A stretch of 64,000 nucleotides of DNA. It comes from Orbilia blumenaviensis (Eukaryota > Ascomycota > Orbiliomycetes > Orbiliales > Orbiliaceae). The translations under genes and the position numbers were made by a program. How positions within the stretch are numbered: position 1 is the first letter of the stretch; each line of letters opens with the position of its first letter. The notes beneath the pieces are model-generated. The model was not told where the DNA came from and did not search any database. It saw only the letters and a list, made by a program, of their open reading frames with translations. Positions 12,727 through 23,746 of this stretch are shown piece after piece. The stretch is taken from positions 124,001 through 188,000 of the forward strand of contig JAVHNS010000015.1 in the NCBI GenBank assembly GCA_036872755.1, written 5' to 3'.

Positions 12727-14443
12727 CTGTCGCTCCATTATATCTGAGCTTCTTTGTGCTCTTTTGCTAGTCTCGCCCTCTTTTGCCAATTTTCCTTCTG
12801 ATATCTCGGGTGTTTATTCTCTGCACAAAAGCGAAAACTCTCACAAAGATGAGGCTAGCAGAGATAAAACACCACCCTGTTAACTTGAAATATCCATATG
12901 CTCCGTACTAACCCCTTCTACTGATATGATATACAGCTTAGCGATTGCATTTGAATCGTGTACTCTTAATCAAGAAGCATCATTCATCGTTACTGCTATA
13001 GCTTAAGCTTGTCAATAAAACAACAAATTTCCCCCAAAACGCAAAGTTCCGGATACTAGTATAATAACTAAGTTCAGTTTATGTGTTGTTCATGTTGTAA
13101 AAAGGCATCGAGACGGGGTCAGCAACCAAAACGGGCAAACACCTGGAATGGGCGATAGCAGGTCGGTGACGGCATATTCCAGCAAGGGGACAATCAAGAC
13201 CAGCTGCCCCAGCCGGGTTACCCACCCAAGTTACTAATCACTTGTAGGACTAGGCATATCCGAAGAAAATGTGATGCAAATTTTTTTTAATTTTATTTTT
13301 TTACGAGCTGAAGAAACGTATTCCCGCTTGGTTGGAACTAACGGTTTGGTACACGTACGGATTCGAAGAGGAGGCAGAGGAGAAGGAGGCTTGTTCCAGC
13401 TACTGGTAGACCGCACGCATAAATTATTTGATTACTGCCAATGAGAGAACGGGAGCGTATCTCGTTTTCACATGCCCGATTAGAAAGCTCGCGCAATCAG
13501 CCACTAAGTATGATCTGATACGGTGCTAAGTATGCTAACGTTGAAGGGGAAGGGAACGGTAACGTTTAGGTGTGAGCTATCAAAAGGATGTATCCTGCAT
13601 CGAATGGACCCTTAAGCCGTTAAGGCTAAGCTAAGGTCGGTACAGCTTCCGATGCACAGGAGAGAAGCCGATCTACTTTTTAAGCGCTAGATATAATATT
13701 CGGTGGGTATCGGTTTTTTTGGGGGGCCAAATGCAGATGAATGGGGCGTGCGTGTGAGAACAAACCAAGGACGAATGAAGTGTATCTTCACAGCAGGCGG
13801 GGCTGGACAGTATACTCGACTGATCATGACTGACTCGACTCGACTCGGCTCGAACATGGATCATGACATACGCTGTGAACCAACCCATCACAGTCACAAA
13901 AAATGTACACCGCACAGCTACATACACATTTTTTAATGCAATACGTGCCGCCGCCTCCGTTCTCTCTCCCGTGTCACAAATTTGACGGAGTGTACGCACC
14001 GCCCGGCCGGCAAGCCCATCGGGAAACAGGTCATCTGGGTTGGATTCTAGGCCTCGATGTCCGAATGCGTCCCCACCAGTAAGCTCCGACAAATGTAAGA
14101 CGCAACTCAAAAAATACTGAGCGGACAGAACGAACAAAAAAAAAAAAAGTGAGCTCTCTCCAGAACGTCTTAAACAAGCTGGGCTAGCCGTCTTCGAAAG
14201 ACCCCGTTTTTCATTTTTCTTTGGATTGATTGATAAGAGCCTTGCATCTTTTATTTAAAGATCCAAAGAAGTAAAAAAAAAAATAAAATAGAAATTTAAA
14301 TAGAAATAGAAGAGAAAAAAAGAATACACGCCAATTATTTTGCTTGCCGCTGGTATATATCCCGCTGGCCCTCCTCCCACCCCGTCGTCAAAGCTTTGAC
14401 TACCGCCTCCTGCTGCTACGTAATCCGTATAAGATATGCAAAA
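12727..14443. other. intergenic, no supported gene
   Basis: This holds the 3' region of the 1032-aa gene and the promoter of the P-loop gene at 14444. The longest frame (14137-13673, minus) begins with TTG and has no domain. Poly-A/T runs lie at about 13280-13302, 14136-14148 and 14270-14282. Confidence 0.45.
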
Positions 14444-15622
14444 ATGCTGTCCAACCGCGACCGCGACCCTTTCATGCCTTCGGTAACACAGTATTACCAC
14501 CAACAGCACCATCAAAATCACTCGCTGGCCCTGGACGCGATCTTGAGCCCTTCTAATCCTTCCAGCGCCTCGTCTCCCGCTCGGACGCCCAGTCGCCCGC
14601 GATCGCTTGCATCTCCGGATTCGATACCGTCCACACCGGTCTTGAAAGCGTGGAATCCAGCATCATCCGCGGCCACAGCTTCAGCTTCGACGACACCGCA
14701 GGAGGAGAAAGGCAATGTCGGACGTACGATCTTTATCAACGGCTATCCGGGGACCGGCAAGCTGACGGTAGCTAAGGAGTTGCAGTAAGTGTGAAACTAT
14801 CATCATGCCATTGTGGTGTTTTTCCTCCCTCTTTTGTCTTTTTTCTCCTCCTTTTTTTTTTGCTTCCCTTTTTTTTCAATCACATTGCTGGTTTCCCAGG
14901 ACGAACGGACCGGGATGAAACTTGGTTCTGGTTTTTTTTGTCTGGATGAAGCTTCTAAAAATTGACCACAGCTCGAACCAGCTTTGCTGCGTGCGGGTTG
15001 CAGGAAAGCTGGTTGTCCTTGCTTGCCTGCATGGAAATTGGATTTTTTGCCTGGCGAGAACCATGTTATGCACCAGCCCTTGTCTATGCATTCGTTAGCC
15101 TTGCGTCTTTTCTGGTGTCCTCCTTCTCTTCTCTTCTCTTTTCTTTCTCGTTGGGGGTCACATAGCTATGTGGAGCTAGCTTACCTGCTAGTCACTGCTA
15201 GTTACTCAGCTAGCTCCTTCGGAAAAATATTGATCCCATCGATTGAGCTGGTTTTGGCGTGGGGGTGCACACCGCACGGAACCCGAATTGTTGGAATTTG
15301 ACAAAAAGACGTCAATTCAACGCAATTCCTTTCCCCTTCTTAAATTGCCGTTATGATATGGATCCTGTGCATGTCTGTCTGTGCATGTGTGCGTGTGTGT
15401 AGTTTTTTTTTTTTTCTCGCTTTGACGCGGGAAGAGGAAAAAAGAGAGACTAATGCAATCCGGATTTGATGTAGGAAGATAATGCCAAATTCACGGGTGT
15501 TCGATCATCATCTCCTTATCGACGCGGCACGTGCTACTTTCAACCAGTCGGACCCGGAGTACCAGATCCTTAGGAAGGCTTTCGTATGTTTTCCATCCAT
15601 CCATTCACCCGTCCACCCGTCC

Positions 15623-15654
<32 letters not shown>

Positions 15655-16404
15655 GTCTTTGTGTCTTACCCGAGCATTTGGTAACTTTTAACTAATCATG
15701 ACTTGGCCACACACACACACACATAACAGAGAACCACACTTTTAGACTCAATCAACACTGCCTCAACCGATCACTCCCCAACCACATGGATATTTACCGA
15801 ATGCCAATCAAACTCCCACATCGGCACCTCTATCTCTCATGAATACCTTGCCGCCGCCAAACGACGCTCCTCACCATTCGTATCAATAATCCTCACCTGT
15901 TCACTAGAAGAGAACCTAAAGCGTCTATCACATCCAAGTCGAAAAACCACTCCAAGGCGGAAACTGACGAATCGAGAGGTGCTAAAAGCGATAAGAGACG
16001 AAGAAGTGATCCACAGATTTGGAGATTGGATAGGTGTACGAGAACTTGTGGTTGATAATTCGAAATTGGAACCCGAGGAGGCTGCGGTGGTTATCAAAAC
16101 TTTCTTGGAGAAGATTGCGTTGGAGCAGGCTATGATGGGGTGTATTCCCGAGTCTAGCTGTCTGAGTAACTCTGCCGGTGGGAGTGGGAATGTGGGAAAA
16201 AGAAGCGGGAAGAGGAGTAGAATGGGGAGTGCGAATGGTAGTAGGGAAGATGTGCACATGGCGGGCATGACGACGCCCACGAGCTCGGCCACACCCATAC
16301 CGCTACCATTACCGCCGCCGCCGCCACAGCCTCAGCCTTTGAGTAGTTCGCTCGGGAGGACTAGCATTGCAGCGCTGATGAGCCCGACTACACCGACTGG
16401 GTAA
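14444..16404 (+). CDS. P-loop AAA_33-type ATP-binding protein
   Basis: Three exons, 14444-14784, 15475-15583 and 15730-16404, splice in frame to 374 aa. The first ~90 residues are Ser/Pro-rich and look disordered. The Walker A motif GYPGTGKLT lies at about 100-108, followed after the first splice by PNSRVFDHHLLIDAA, TTWIFTECQSNS, a SVSIILTCSLEENLKRL-like lid segment and a helix containing DEEVIHRFGDW. This order matches fungal AAA_33 proteins, small P-loop phosphotransferase-like folds of mostly unknown substrate. The C-terminal 80 residues are Ser/Pro-rich and low-complexity. ATG 14444 is the first in frame; the frame upstream opens only from TTG. Intron 1 is exceptionally long (690 nt); intron 2 (146 nt) holds 27 consecutive T and a CA tract. 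Kinase-like activity is inference. Confidence 0.85.
14785..15474 (+). other. 690-nt intron in the AAA_33 gene
   Basis: Donor GTAAGT, branch-like GACTAATGCAAT and acceptor TGTAG give a canonical intron, but it is several times longer than most others in the window. It contains CT-rich blocks (about 14820-14880 and 15118-15150), a segment with AGCTAGC and GCTAGCT around 15173-15213, and a GT-rich tract with poly-T near 15380-15417. No in-frame coding exon is needed, because the flanking exons join directly within a conserved block. Confidence 0.7.
15628..15654 (+). repeat. poly-T tract (27 T)
   Basis: Twenty-seven uninterrupted T in the second intron of the P-loop gene. Slippage-prone; the assembled length may be unreliable. 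Confidence 0.95.
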
Positions 16405-17188
16405 CATATTTCACGATTCTTCCTTTTTTTTTTATTTCATTTCATTCTTTAGTTCTACTTTTATTTTTATTTTTATTTTGGTTGTATAATTTCTTTTTGT
16501 TTTCTTTTTCCATTTGTTCTTCTAGATGGTGGGTTTTTTTTAAACTAGATGGTTTAGATAGGTGGGACTTCGCTTGAATAGAACACTGGAGCATAGTTAG
16601 ATGGGTTTGGGGTGTTTTTTTTTTTTACTTTATTTTTTTATCAAGATTATATCTTCCGGGTGTTGGTTTCTTTTCTTCTTATCCTTCTCCTCCACTCTTT
16701 TTTTTTTTTGGCTTTCCGGCTTTCTTCACGCTTTGGTTTTCTTTTGACGAAGACAACAAAAAAAGTGGCATCTCTCTCCTCAGCTGTTATTGTGTGTGTG
16801 TATCTAGGTGTGTATCTGTCTGGCGGGGTGCGAGTGTAAGAATTTAGCAATTAATTTAATTTTTGTCTTTTTTCGTCTCCCTCTATTTAGGGATGTGGGT
16901 TAGTCGCATGTCTATGTTATATAATACACACGATATTCGCCTGTCATCGACGAAGAGGGGATAAAAAGAAAAAAAAAGACAAAGGGGAGCAGGAAAAGAT
17001 TTAAAAAAAGCCGGAAGAGGGGGGGGAAGTGACTATGTAATCGCCCTTAGAGGAAATTCCAACCCTCCAAACGCCCGAGTAACCGTTGAAAGCGGAGTAG
17101 GTAAGTTAAAACCAGTGCCGAACGCTGTCGCCAGGATTCCCGAGATTTTGGCGGGAGGATTGTTGAGAAAGTAACCGTGCTTGTGAAG
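16405..17188. other. convergent 3' intergenic region
   Basis: T-rich sequence (16415-16720) between the ends of two convergent genes. Only spurious low-complexity frames occur. A G-run lies near 17020. No gene or RNA seen. Confidence 0.5.
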
Positions 17189-19110
17189 CTAGAACAACAT
17201 CATGAGACTTTCTTCGTTTTCCCAGAATGGTTGTTGAATATGCTGTGGGTTTATGATTGGAGGTGGGGGATCGTTTTCAATCGGGATGGAGGAAGAGGAT
17301 GAGAATAAGATGGGGGTAGGTGGTGCTTCGATGTCGGTGAAATGGTCGTATTCTTCGTCATTGTTGTTGTTTGTGAGTTGGAGGCCAAGTTGAGGGGTGT
17401 GGTACTGTTGAGATGGGGCGGTAATATAGCTGTCTTCGAGCATTGTGAACCCGAAATCTGAGCATTCGGACGCCATATCACATTCGTTCTGAGTCCCAGT
17501 AGGTTGGATTTGAGGTGTAGGAGCCGGCGTAGGCGAGTCTGGAACCATATCATTATTGATTTCTTGGCGAATCGCATTGGTCTCCTCTAGTAAATCTTCG
17601 AAATCGGAATAATTGTCCTCTTCTTCGAATAAATCTTCGAATTCACTCCGCTCTCCTTCATTATCCTGCATCCCTTCGCCGTCGAACTTTCTACCCTCGT
17701 CATCATCGTCATTGTCGTCTTGGGAGAGCATGTTGCGAGTCCCGTCGAAAAGATCTTGGAACCTTTCTAGGGGTTGGGACAGCAGCTCATTCTCCGCACG
17801 ACTGCTGCTTCTGTAACGTATCTTCTTTCTTAGACGGGTGCCCTGCAATGCCTTCAGGACTTGATGGTAGATCTGACATCTAAGCGCCTTTTGGAGATCC
17901 ATTGCCTGTTCAGCGATCGGACTGGCGGATTCGATTTTGTCTTTCTGTTTATAATTCACTTAGTTAGTATCTGGCAAAAGCGATATTCTAGATCGGAGAT
18001 GCTACTTACAATATGTCTGATCCTGCTCTTAAATGAAGTGTAGTCGTCACACTGTGATGCGTATCTCGCCAGGGTGGAAGTGATGGATTCAACAGCTGCC
18101 ATCGAACTCCGTATTTGCTATTGATATAATTAGTATACATTTAGGTATCTATTTTATGCCATCGAGGCGGTTTGTAGGTCATCAAAGGAGAACGGGAAGA
18201 AGAAAAAAAGAGGGTAGAGAATACGCGCCTGAAAGGACCCCGGTATAAGCAGCCCACCGGTAACACCAACAGCTCCCACCTTGTTATTCAAGAACGAATC
18301 GACACACTCGTCGAACAGCGGGAGGATATGATCGAGCTGGAGACCAGCAGATTTCGGACGGGTACAGTATGGAGTGAAGTTAAAGCACCACTGGATGGAT
18401 TGGACGGATGATGTGGGGAGGTGTAGGGTTGATGGGAGGGCAGTGTAGTGTGAAGAGGTGAGTGTGATGTGTATGGTACCGTGGGAGGGGATTTCAAGGG
18501 AGGTGGAGAGGCCTAACTGTTGCCAGAGCTGGAGGGGGGTTCATTATATGTTAGCGTATATACCCTAATACCTACCTAATGCCGGCAGTGTACCTATAAT
18601 CTAGGCAAAAAAAAGGGGAGGGGCGGAGACAGAGCGGAAGTCCCATGCTAGAGAAGCAGATAATTTAAGTAGATGAGCCATACGCACCGGAGATCTGGAG
18701 AGAGCCTGCCCTAGCGATTCAGAAAGGTGGCTCCATTCCTCTGGGAGTGTATTCTGCTTCCATAGAAGCTTCACATCAAGCTGCGTAAATCAAATACCAT
18801 CGATTGTAGGCATATGTTAGTATAGTTGAGAAGGTATAGGAGGTAGTTAGTGGGAAGGACCACTCACAAGGATATTCTGAGAGCTCTCTACAGCCAGTGA
18901 CCGCCAGAGTTTCTTCTTTGATAACTTCCCTGCTCCTTCTTCTCCTGCTACCGCCGTTGCTTCCGTCCAGACCGGGTGCGGGACCCTGACCAAAACGGTG
19001 GCCTTGAAGTTGACATGCAGCTTCTTTTCAGAACTTCGAAGCTGGATGGAGTCGGTCAGATGGCGGACCGTGAAGCTGTGGTCCTTCCCGGTGGTATCGG
19101 TATCTGCCAT
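17189..19110 (-). CDS. hypothetical protein with acidic C-terminal tail
   Basis: Five exons on the minus strand, 19110-18868, 18780-18688, 18528-18280, 18117-18010 and 17944-17189, each ending in phase 0, give 482 aa. The first ATG is at 19110; the upstream frame has only TTG. The N-terminal ~280 residues read as a folded domain (SFTVRHLTDSIQLRSSEKK, LWRSLAVESSQNIL, SVQSIQWCFNFTPYC). The rest is acidic and disordered, with two related blocks (EFEDLFEEEDN, DFEDLLEETN) that could act as an interaction or activation region. Intron 3 is ambiguous: a GT donor at 18279 (GTGGGA) works, but translation could run on to CAG|GCGCGT with a GC donor, adding about 15 residues. I do not recognise the family. 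Confidence 0.75.
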
Positions 19111-19524
19111 AGCAGGGAAGCCATGCCGAGTTTGTGTGTTATCGGAGAGGGTGGCGATACCTCTTACTATTCCATGTCCCAACTATAATTATATTGGGTT
19201 GAAGCCATAGTATCTTGTATAATACAGCAGTAATATGGGGCCTTAGAATGTGTTGAAGGCAACAGACTCCAACAGTGTCATGTAGCTAGCCAGTCAGCCA
19301 GGGAACGCTGAATATTAGTTGTCGACAATCCAATGCACTGATTAGGAAGTACTTAATAAATCTTCCAGATTGCCAGAAGACACTGCCCTAAATACAGTCC
19401 TGTTATATATAAAACAAAAAATATATCATGCTTCTATTTGCCGGATATGAAATAAGCGCCTCGCTATCAGCCTAATTGTTTAAAATTATTTTGATATCCT
19501 CATATTTACAGCGACTATTACTAC
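19111..19524. other. intergenic, 414 bp
   Basis: Between the start of the 482-aa gene and the stop of the NLR-like gene, both on the minus strand. AT-rich, with no ORF or motif I can support. It should contain the NLR terminator and the promoter of the 482-aa gene. Confidence 0.45.
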
Positions 19525-21180
19525 TCAAGTACTGGTGGAGTCTTCGCCCTGGGCCTTCTCCCAACTCGTAAGCAGTGCATACTCGTACCACTGTATGAGT
19601 TTACCAATATTTCCCCCATTCTTAAAGACCGAAGCAATATTATTAATTGTAGTAAAAGTTGCTGCATAGTTTTCGCCCAAGGCTTGTTCCTTGCTCGCAA
19701 GCGCATATTCATACCACTGAATAACCCTATCATATTTCTTCTGGGTTTTGAACATCAAAGCAATGTCTTTGATCATGGCCAATATAGACGCATGATCTTC
19801 TCCTAAGACGGCTTTGCTGTTGGTTAAGGCCTGTTTATACCACTCTATGGCATCGTCGTCTTTGCCCTGGTTAATGGATATTAAAGCAATACTGTGGATT
19901 GTGGTGAGGGTTGATGGATGGTCTTCGCCTAAAGCTTTGAAGCCGGCAAGTGCTCGTTGGTACCACTGCATGGCTTCATAATATTTGCATTGCTTAAGAA
20001 AGACTCCGGCAATGTTATTGACTGTGGCAAGCGTTGAAGGGTGGTCTTTGCCTAAACCTGGGGCCCTCTCTTTCCCGGCAAGTGCACGTTCGTACCATTG
20101 CATGGCTTCGTCATATTTGCCTTGTTCAAATAAGAGTCCGGCAATGTTGTTGACTGTAACGAGTGTTGACGGGTGGTCTTCGCCCAGGCCTGGGCTATCC
20201 TCTTGACCAGAAAGTGCTCGTTCGTACCATCGCATAGCTTCGTCGTATTTTCCCTGGGTTTTAAAGACGCCGGCGATATTACTGATCGTGGTGAGCGTGG
20301 TCGGGTGGTCTTCGCCTAAGGCCTCGCAACCGGCAAGGGCTCGTTTGTACCAGTCCACCGCGTCGTCGTATTTGTCTTGCTTTCTGAGAACAAAGGCGAT
20401 GTTGTTCATCATTGTGACTGTTGAAAGATGATCTTCGCCCAGAGTTGCTTTAGTGCCAGAATACGCTCGCTCGTACCATTCCATAGCTTCGTCGTATTTG
20501 CCTTGCTTAAAGAACACTCCGGCGATGTTATTAACAGTGGTAAGAGTTGATAAATGATCTTCGCCCAAAGTCCTCTCTTTTCCAATAAGTGCTCTTTGAT
20601 ACCATTCTACAGCCTTGTCGTATTTGCCTTGGTTTTCGAATGCGGCTGCGATGTTATTAACCATTATAAGTGTATCCGGGTGGTCTCTGCCTAAGGCCTT
20701 TTCTTTCCCTGCAAATGCTCGCTCGTACCACTGCACGGCTTTGTCGTATTGGCCTTGGTTACTAAATACTAATGCGATGTTGTTGATTGTGCTAAGTGTG
20801 GATGAGTGGTCTTCACCAAGGACCTTTTCTCTGCCTGCAAGTGCTTGTTCGTATAATTCCACGGCTTCATTATATTTACCTTGGTTATCAAAGACTCCTG
20901 CCATATTGTTTATTGTGGTAAGAGTATCTGTGTGGTTTTCTCCTAAAGTTTCCTTTCTACCGGCAAGTGCACGTTCGTACCACTGGACGGCTTCAGTGAA
21001 TTTACCCTGGTTGTCAAAGACTCCGGCGATATTGTTGATTGTAGAGAGTGTGTCTGGGTGGTTTTCGCCAAGGGTCTTCTCGCAACCGACAAGTGCACGT
21101 TCGTACCATTGCATTGCCTCCCCGTATCTGTTCTGGTTATTGAAAACTAAAGCAATGCTGTGAATATGATGATATAAAAC
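19525..21180 (-). repeat. tandem 42-aa TPR-coding repeats (13 units)
   Basis: About 126-bp units encode TPRs of the kinesin-light-chain type. Ten central units are closely alike; units 8 and 9 share a three-residue insertion before LGEDHPSTL (a PGLG variant), suggesting recent duplication. Unit 11 onward diverges and unit 13 lacks the conserved GKYDEA core. Confidence 0.9.
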
Positions 21181-23746
21181 CCGATTTTCAAAGCCCTGTT
21201 CTTCCTGGAGGAATATAGGAAATATAGGCGTTGTGTATTGGTTTAGGTATTGTAAGTGGGCGGCAATTCTTCTTTCTTCTCGAGCGTCCCATTTATTACT
21301 TCCTCGGGAGACATTTTCGTGCTTGCTAGCTTTTCCGAGAATGGTTATGGCGGAGTTTATAGTTTTGAAGGGACCTGTTGGGTTTGGACGCTCTCGCGCC
21401 CAGGTGTGGACGACGGGATGGACTGAGAAAACTCCAAAACGCATTATACTGAGCAGAGAATACGACCCGAGGAGGAGGATTTTATTCTTGACTTAATTCT
21501 ATCGTTAGTCTTTTTTTGGGGAGTACGTGGCACGGGGATGAATCCGAAGATGGAAACTAATTAACATACTTTCGAATTTGTCAATCATTTCGTCCTCCCA
21601 CAAAGTTTCAAAAATTTCCTCGGGGTTGAGATATGAGCATACCAGTAATAGTGACGCCGCCTCTTTGTCTTGCTCCTCGACTCTTGAATAGGATATTTCC
21701 CATGTTGTCGCGGCTGTGTCGTTTCGATAGTTCCAGCCAAATTTTGGCTTTTTGGATTGGACGGTCATGAAGGCTTTGTCGTAATAGGATAAGTATTCTT
21801 CCAGCGGAACTTTGGTTGCGTTTATATAGCAGCCTGCATGATTGATCGCAAGAGGCATGAAGCCCAATTTTTTGACCAGCGTGAGTGCCTCAGCTTCAGT
21901 GGTTTCACTCTGGCTATCTCCCGGGGTAACTGTCAAGTGCGCTAGGTTCAATAGAAGAGTAACAGCACTCTTACTATCCAACCCATCCAAACTGACTTGT
22001 TTTGCGCCCTGTGAAAACTCCGGTCTACGGCTTGTGATAAATATTGCTCCGTTACCCTGGTTCGGAAGGTATTCTTCTATATTGAAGGTTTCCAGATCAT
22101 CCACGTTGTCGAAAATTAGCAACCATCTATTTTTACCTGGAAGCTGTAGCCAATTGAATAAAGCGGATCGTATTTCATCAACTGCTTCTAAGTCGGCACT
22201 AACTCTGCCTTTGCTGTCGATTAGTCCTGGTATACCTAGTTTTGAAGCTATAGCTTGATAATCTGGAGGAGATTCTGGCCATGATATTCTAGCCTGCTCT
22301 TTAACTATCCTCTGTATTATATCGATAAAAGAAGTACAGATTCCGTGTTCGCTTGCCGCAGATACCCAGAAGATGGATGTGTAATCGCGACGGTGTCGAT
22401 AGGCGTATTCAAGAGCGACCTGTGTTTTACCGATCCCGCCGGTGCCGACTAGGGCGAAGAGACGGGGGGCTTCTGTGATGTTTGATTCTGAGAAGAATTC
22501 GTAGGCTTGACGTAGCTCTTGTGCTCTGCCTACGAAAGTGCTGTTTCGAGGGAATGGAAGGCGGAACGGGATTACGAGGTTGATGTTTCTAATTTTCTCT
22601 CGTTCTGCATAAATATTTTTTTGAATTTGTTAGTTTTGATATATTCAGAAGTCATAGTATTAGTGATCAAGAGGTATTGAAGGGGGGGTTCGTACTTGCA
22701 TCGGGATCTCTGGTTTCGTCTCTGCTGACTATAAATAATAATAACAATCATAAACTTGTTTAGCGCCCCATGTCAACTTTCACTACCGATGGTGATATAA
22801 AAACCCTACCTGCTGGTATCTGAAGAAGTAGCTCTTTTGCATAAGCGGCTGCTACTAGCGCAGCATACGGTTGCCAGCGTTTGTTCTTATGCCCGTCTGA
22901 GTAATCACACACCCCTCGAACGACTATACACGGGAAATCATCCATCAAACCTGCCGCTTCCATTTCGAAACACAGAGCACCTGTTTGTGCGGTTATTTTA
23001 TCTCTTTTGATTCCATCTTTCATAACCTGGTTTGCTGATGCTATGATACCATAATGAAGGTATGGGTGATCATGTTCCCGGTCCGGGCGAGGGACGACTT
23101 TGGATGGATCGCAGGATTTACATGTATCGCTCTGACGGCCAGTGCCAGTGACATGGTTGTAGTCAGCGCGGAACAATCTATCGGTATCCTGGCCGGGGTA
23201 CTGGAACCTCGGGTCCTTTTCTTCAATCATCTCCGCTGCGTTTGATATCTTCCTGCCCAATTCCGCCTGGCTCTCGGCTTTGATAGATGCCACCGCCTTC
23301 AACAGAATAGACGGCGGCGCATTCAGCGAACCGGCCAGCAAGAACTCTCCATTCTCCATCGCTTTCCCAAAATCATACTGCACCACACCTCCAGACACCC
23401 CCGTCGGCTGACTGATCACAATATCACCGAGACGAATATCATTACTCTCGCTGGGAGCCCCGCCGCCCACACCAACCATAAGACCAAACCTCAGCCTTTG
23501 AAAAGTCGAACGCATATGGGCGGCGACGATACCGGCTCGGGTTATACCGTACCGTCCCTCGGGAAGCCATGATATTACAACGTTATGTCTGCCTATTCTG
23601 CCGAATTTGTAGACATTTGTGTCGCCGTCGGTGACTTCGAGCTGTGGGTGGGTTTCGTCGAGGATTGAGAGGGCGGCGGCTAGTTCTATTGGGATGGCGC
23701 ATATCCAGCCGACGGAGTAGTCGCTTGTTCTTAGTTCGGTTGCCAT
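19525..23746 (-). CDS. NLR-like receptor: PNP - NB-ARC - TPR
   Basis: Four minus-strand exons, 23746-22810, 22728-22696 (only 33 nt), 22604-21570 and 21491-19525, splice in frame to 1323 aa. Residues ~10-290 form a purine nucleoside phosphorylase/MTN-type domain (VGWICAIPIELAAA, VGVGGGAPSE, TGALCFEMEAAGLMDDFPCI). The NB-ARC nucleotide switch follows: Walker A GTGGIGKT (377-384), Walker B WLLIFDNVDD (about 484-493), FITSRR and the GLPL-like LGFMPLAI (about 570-577). A VHPVVHTWARER linker precedes 13 TPR units of 41-44 aa (from ~773) with cores like QWYERALAG and LGEDHPSTL. The last unit is degenerate and ends abruptly at the stop. This is a known fungal NLR architecture linked to non-self recognition and incompatibility-type immunity. 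All key motifs are intact, so it looks functional; the ligand is unknown. Confidence 0.93.

Noticed and set aside
13673..14137. 154-codon minus-strand frame
   Set aside because: Starts with TTG; no domain; overlaps the promoter region of the P-loop gene.
19985..21163. Plus-strand frames with repeated Trp/Ser-Leu-Pro patterns
   Set aside because: They are antisense shadows of the TPR repeats on the minus strand.
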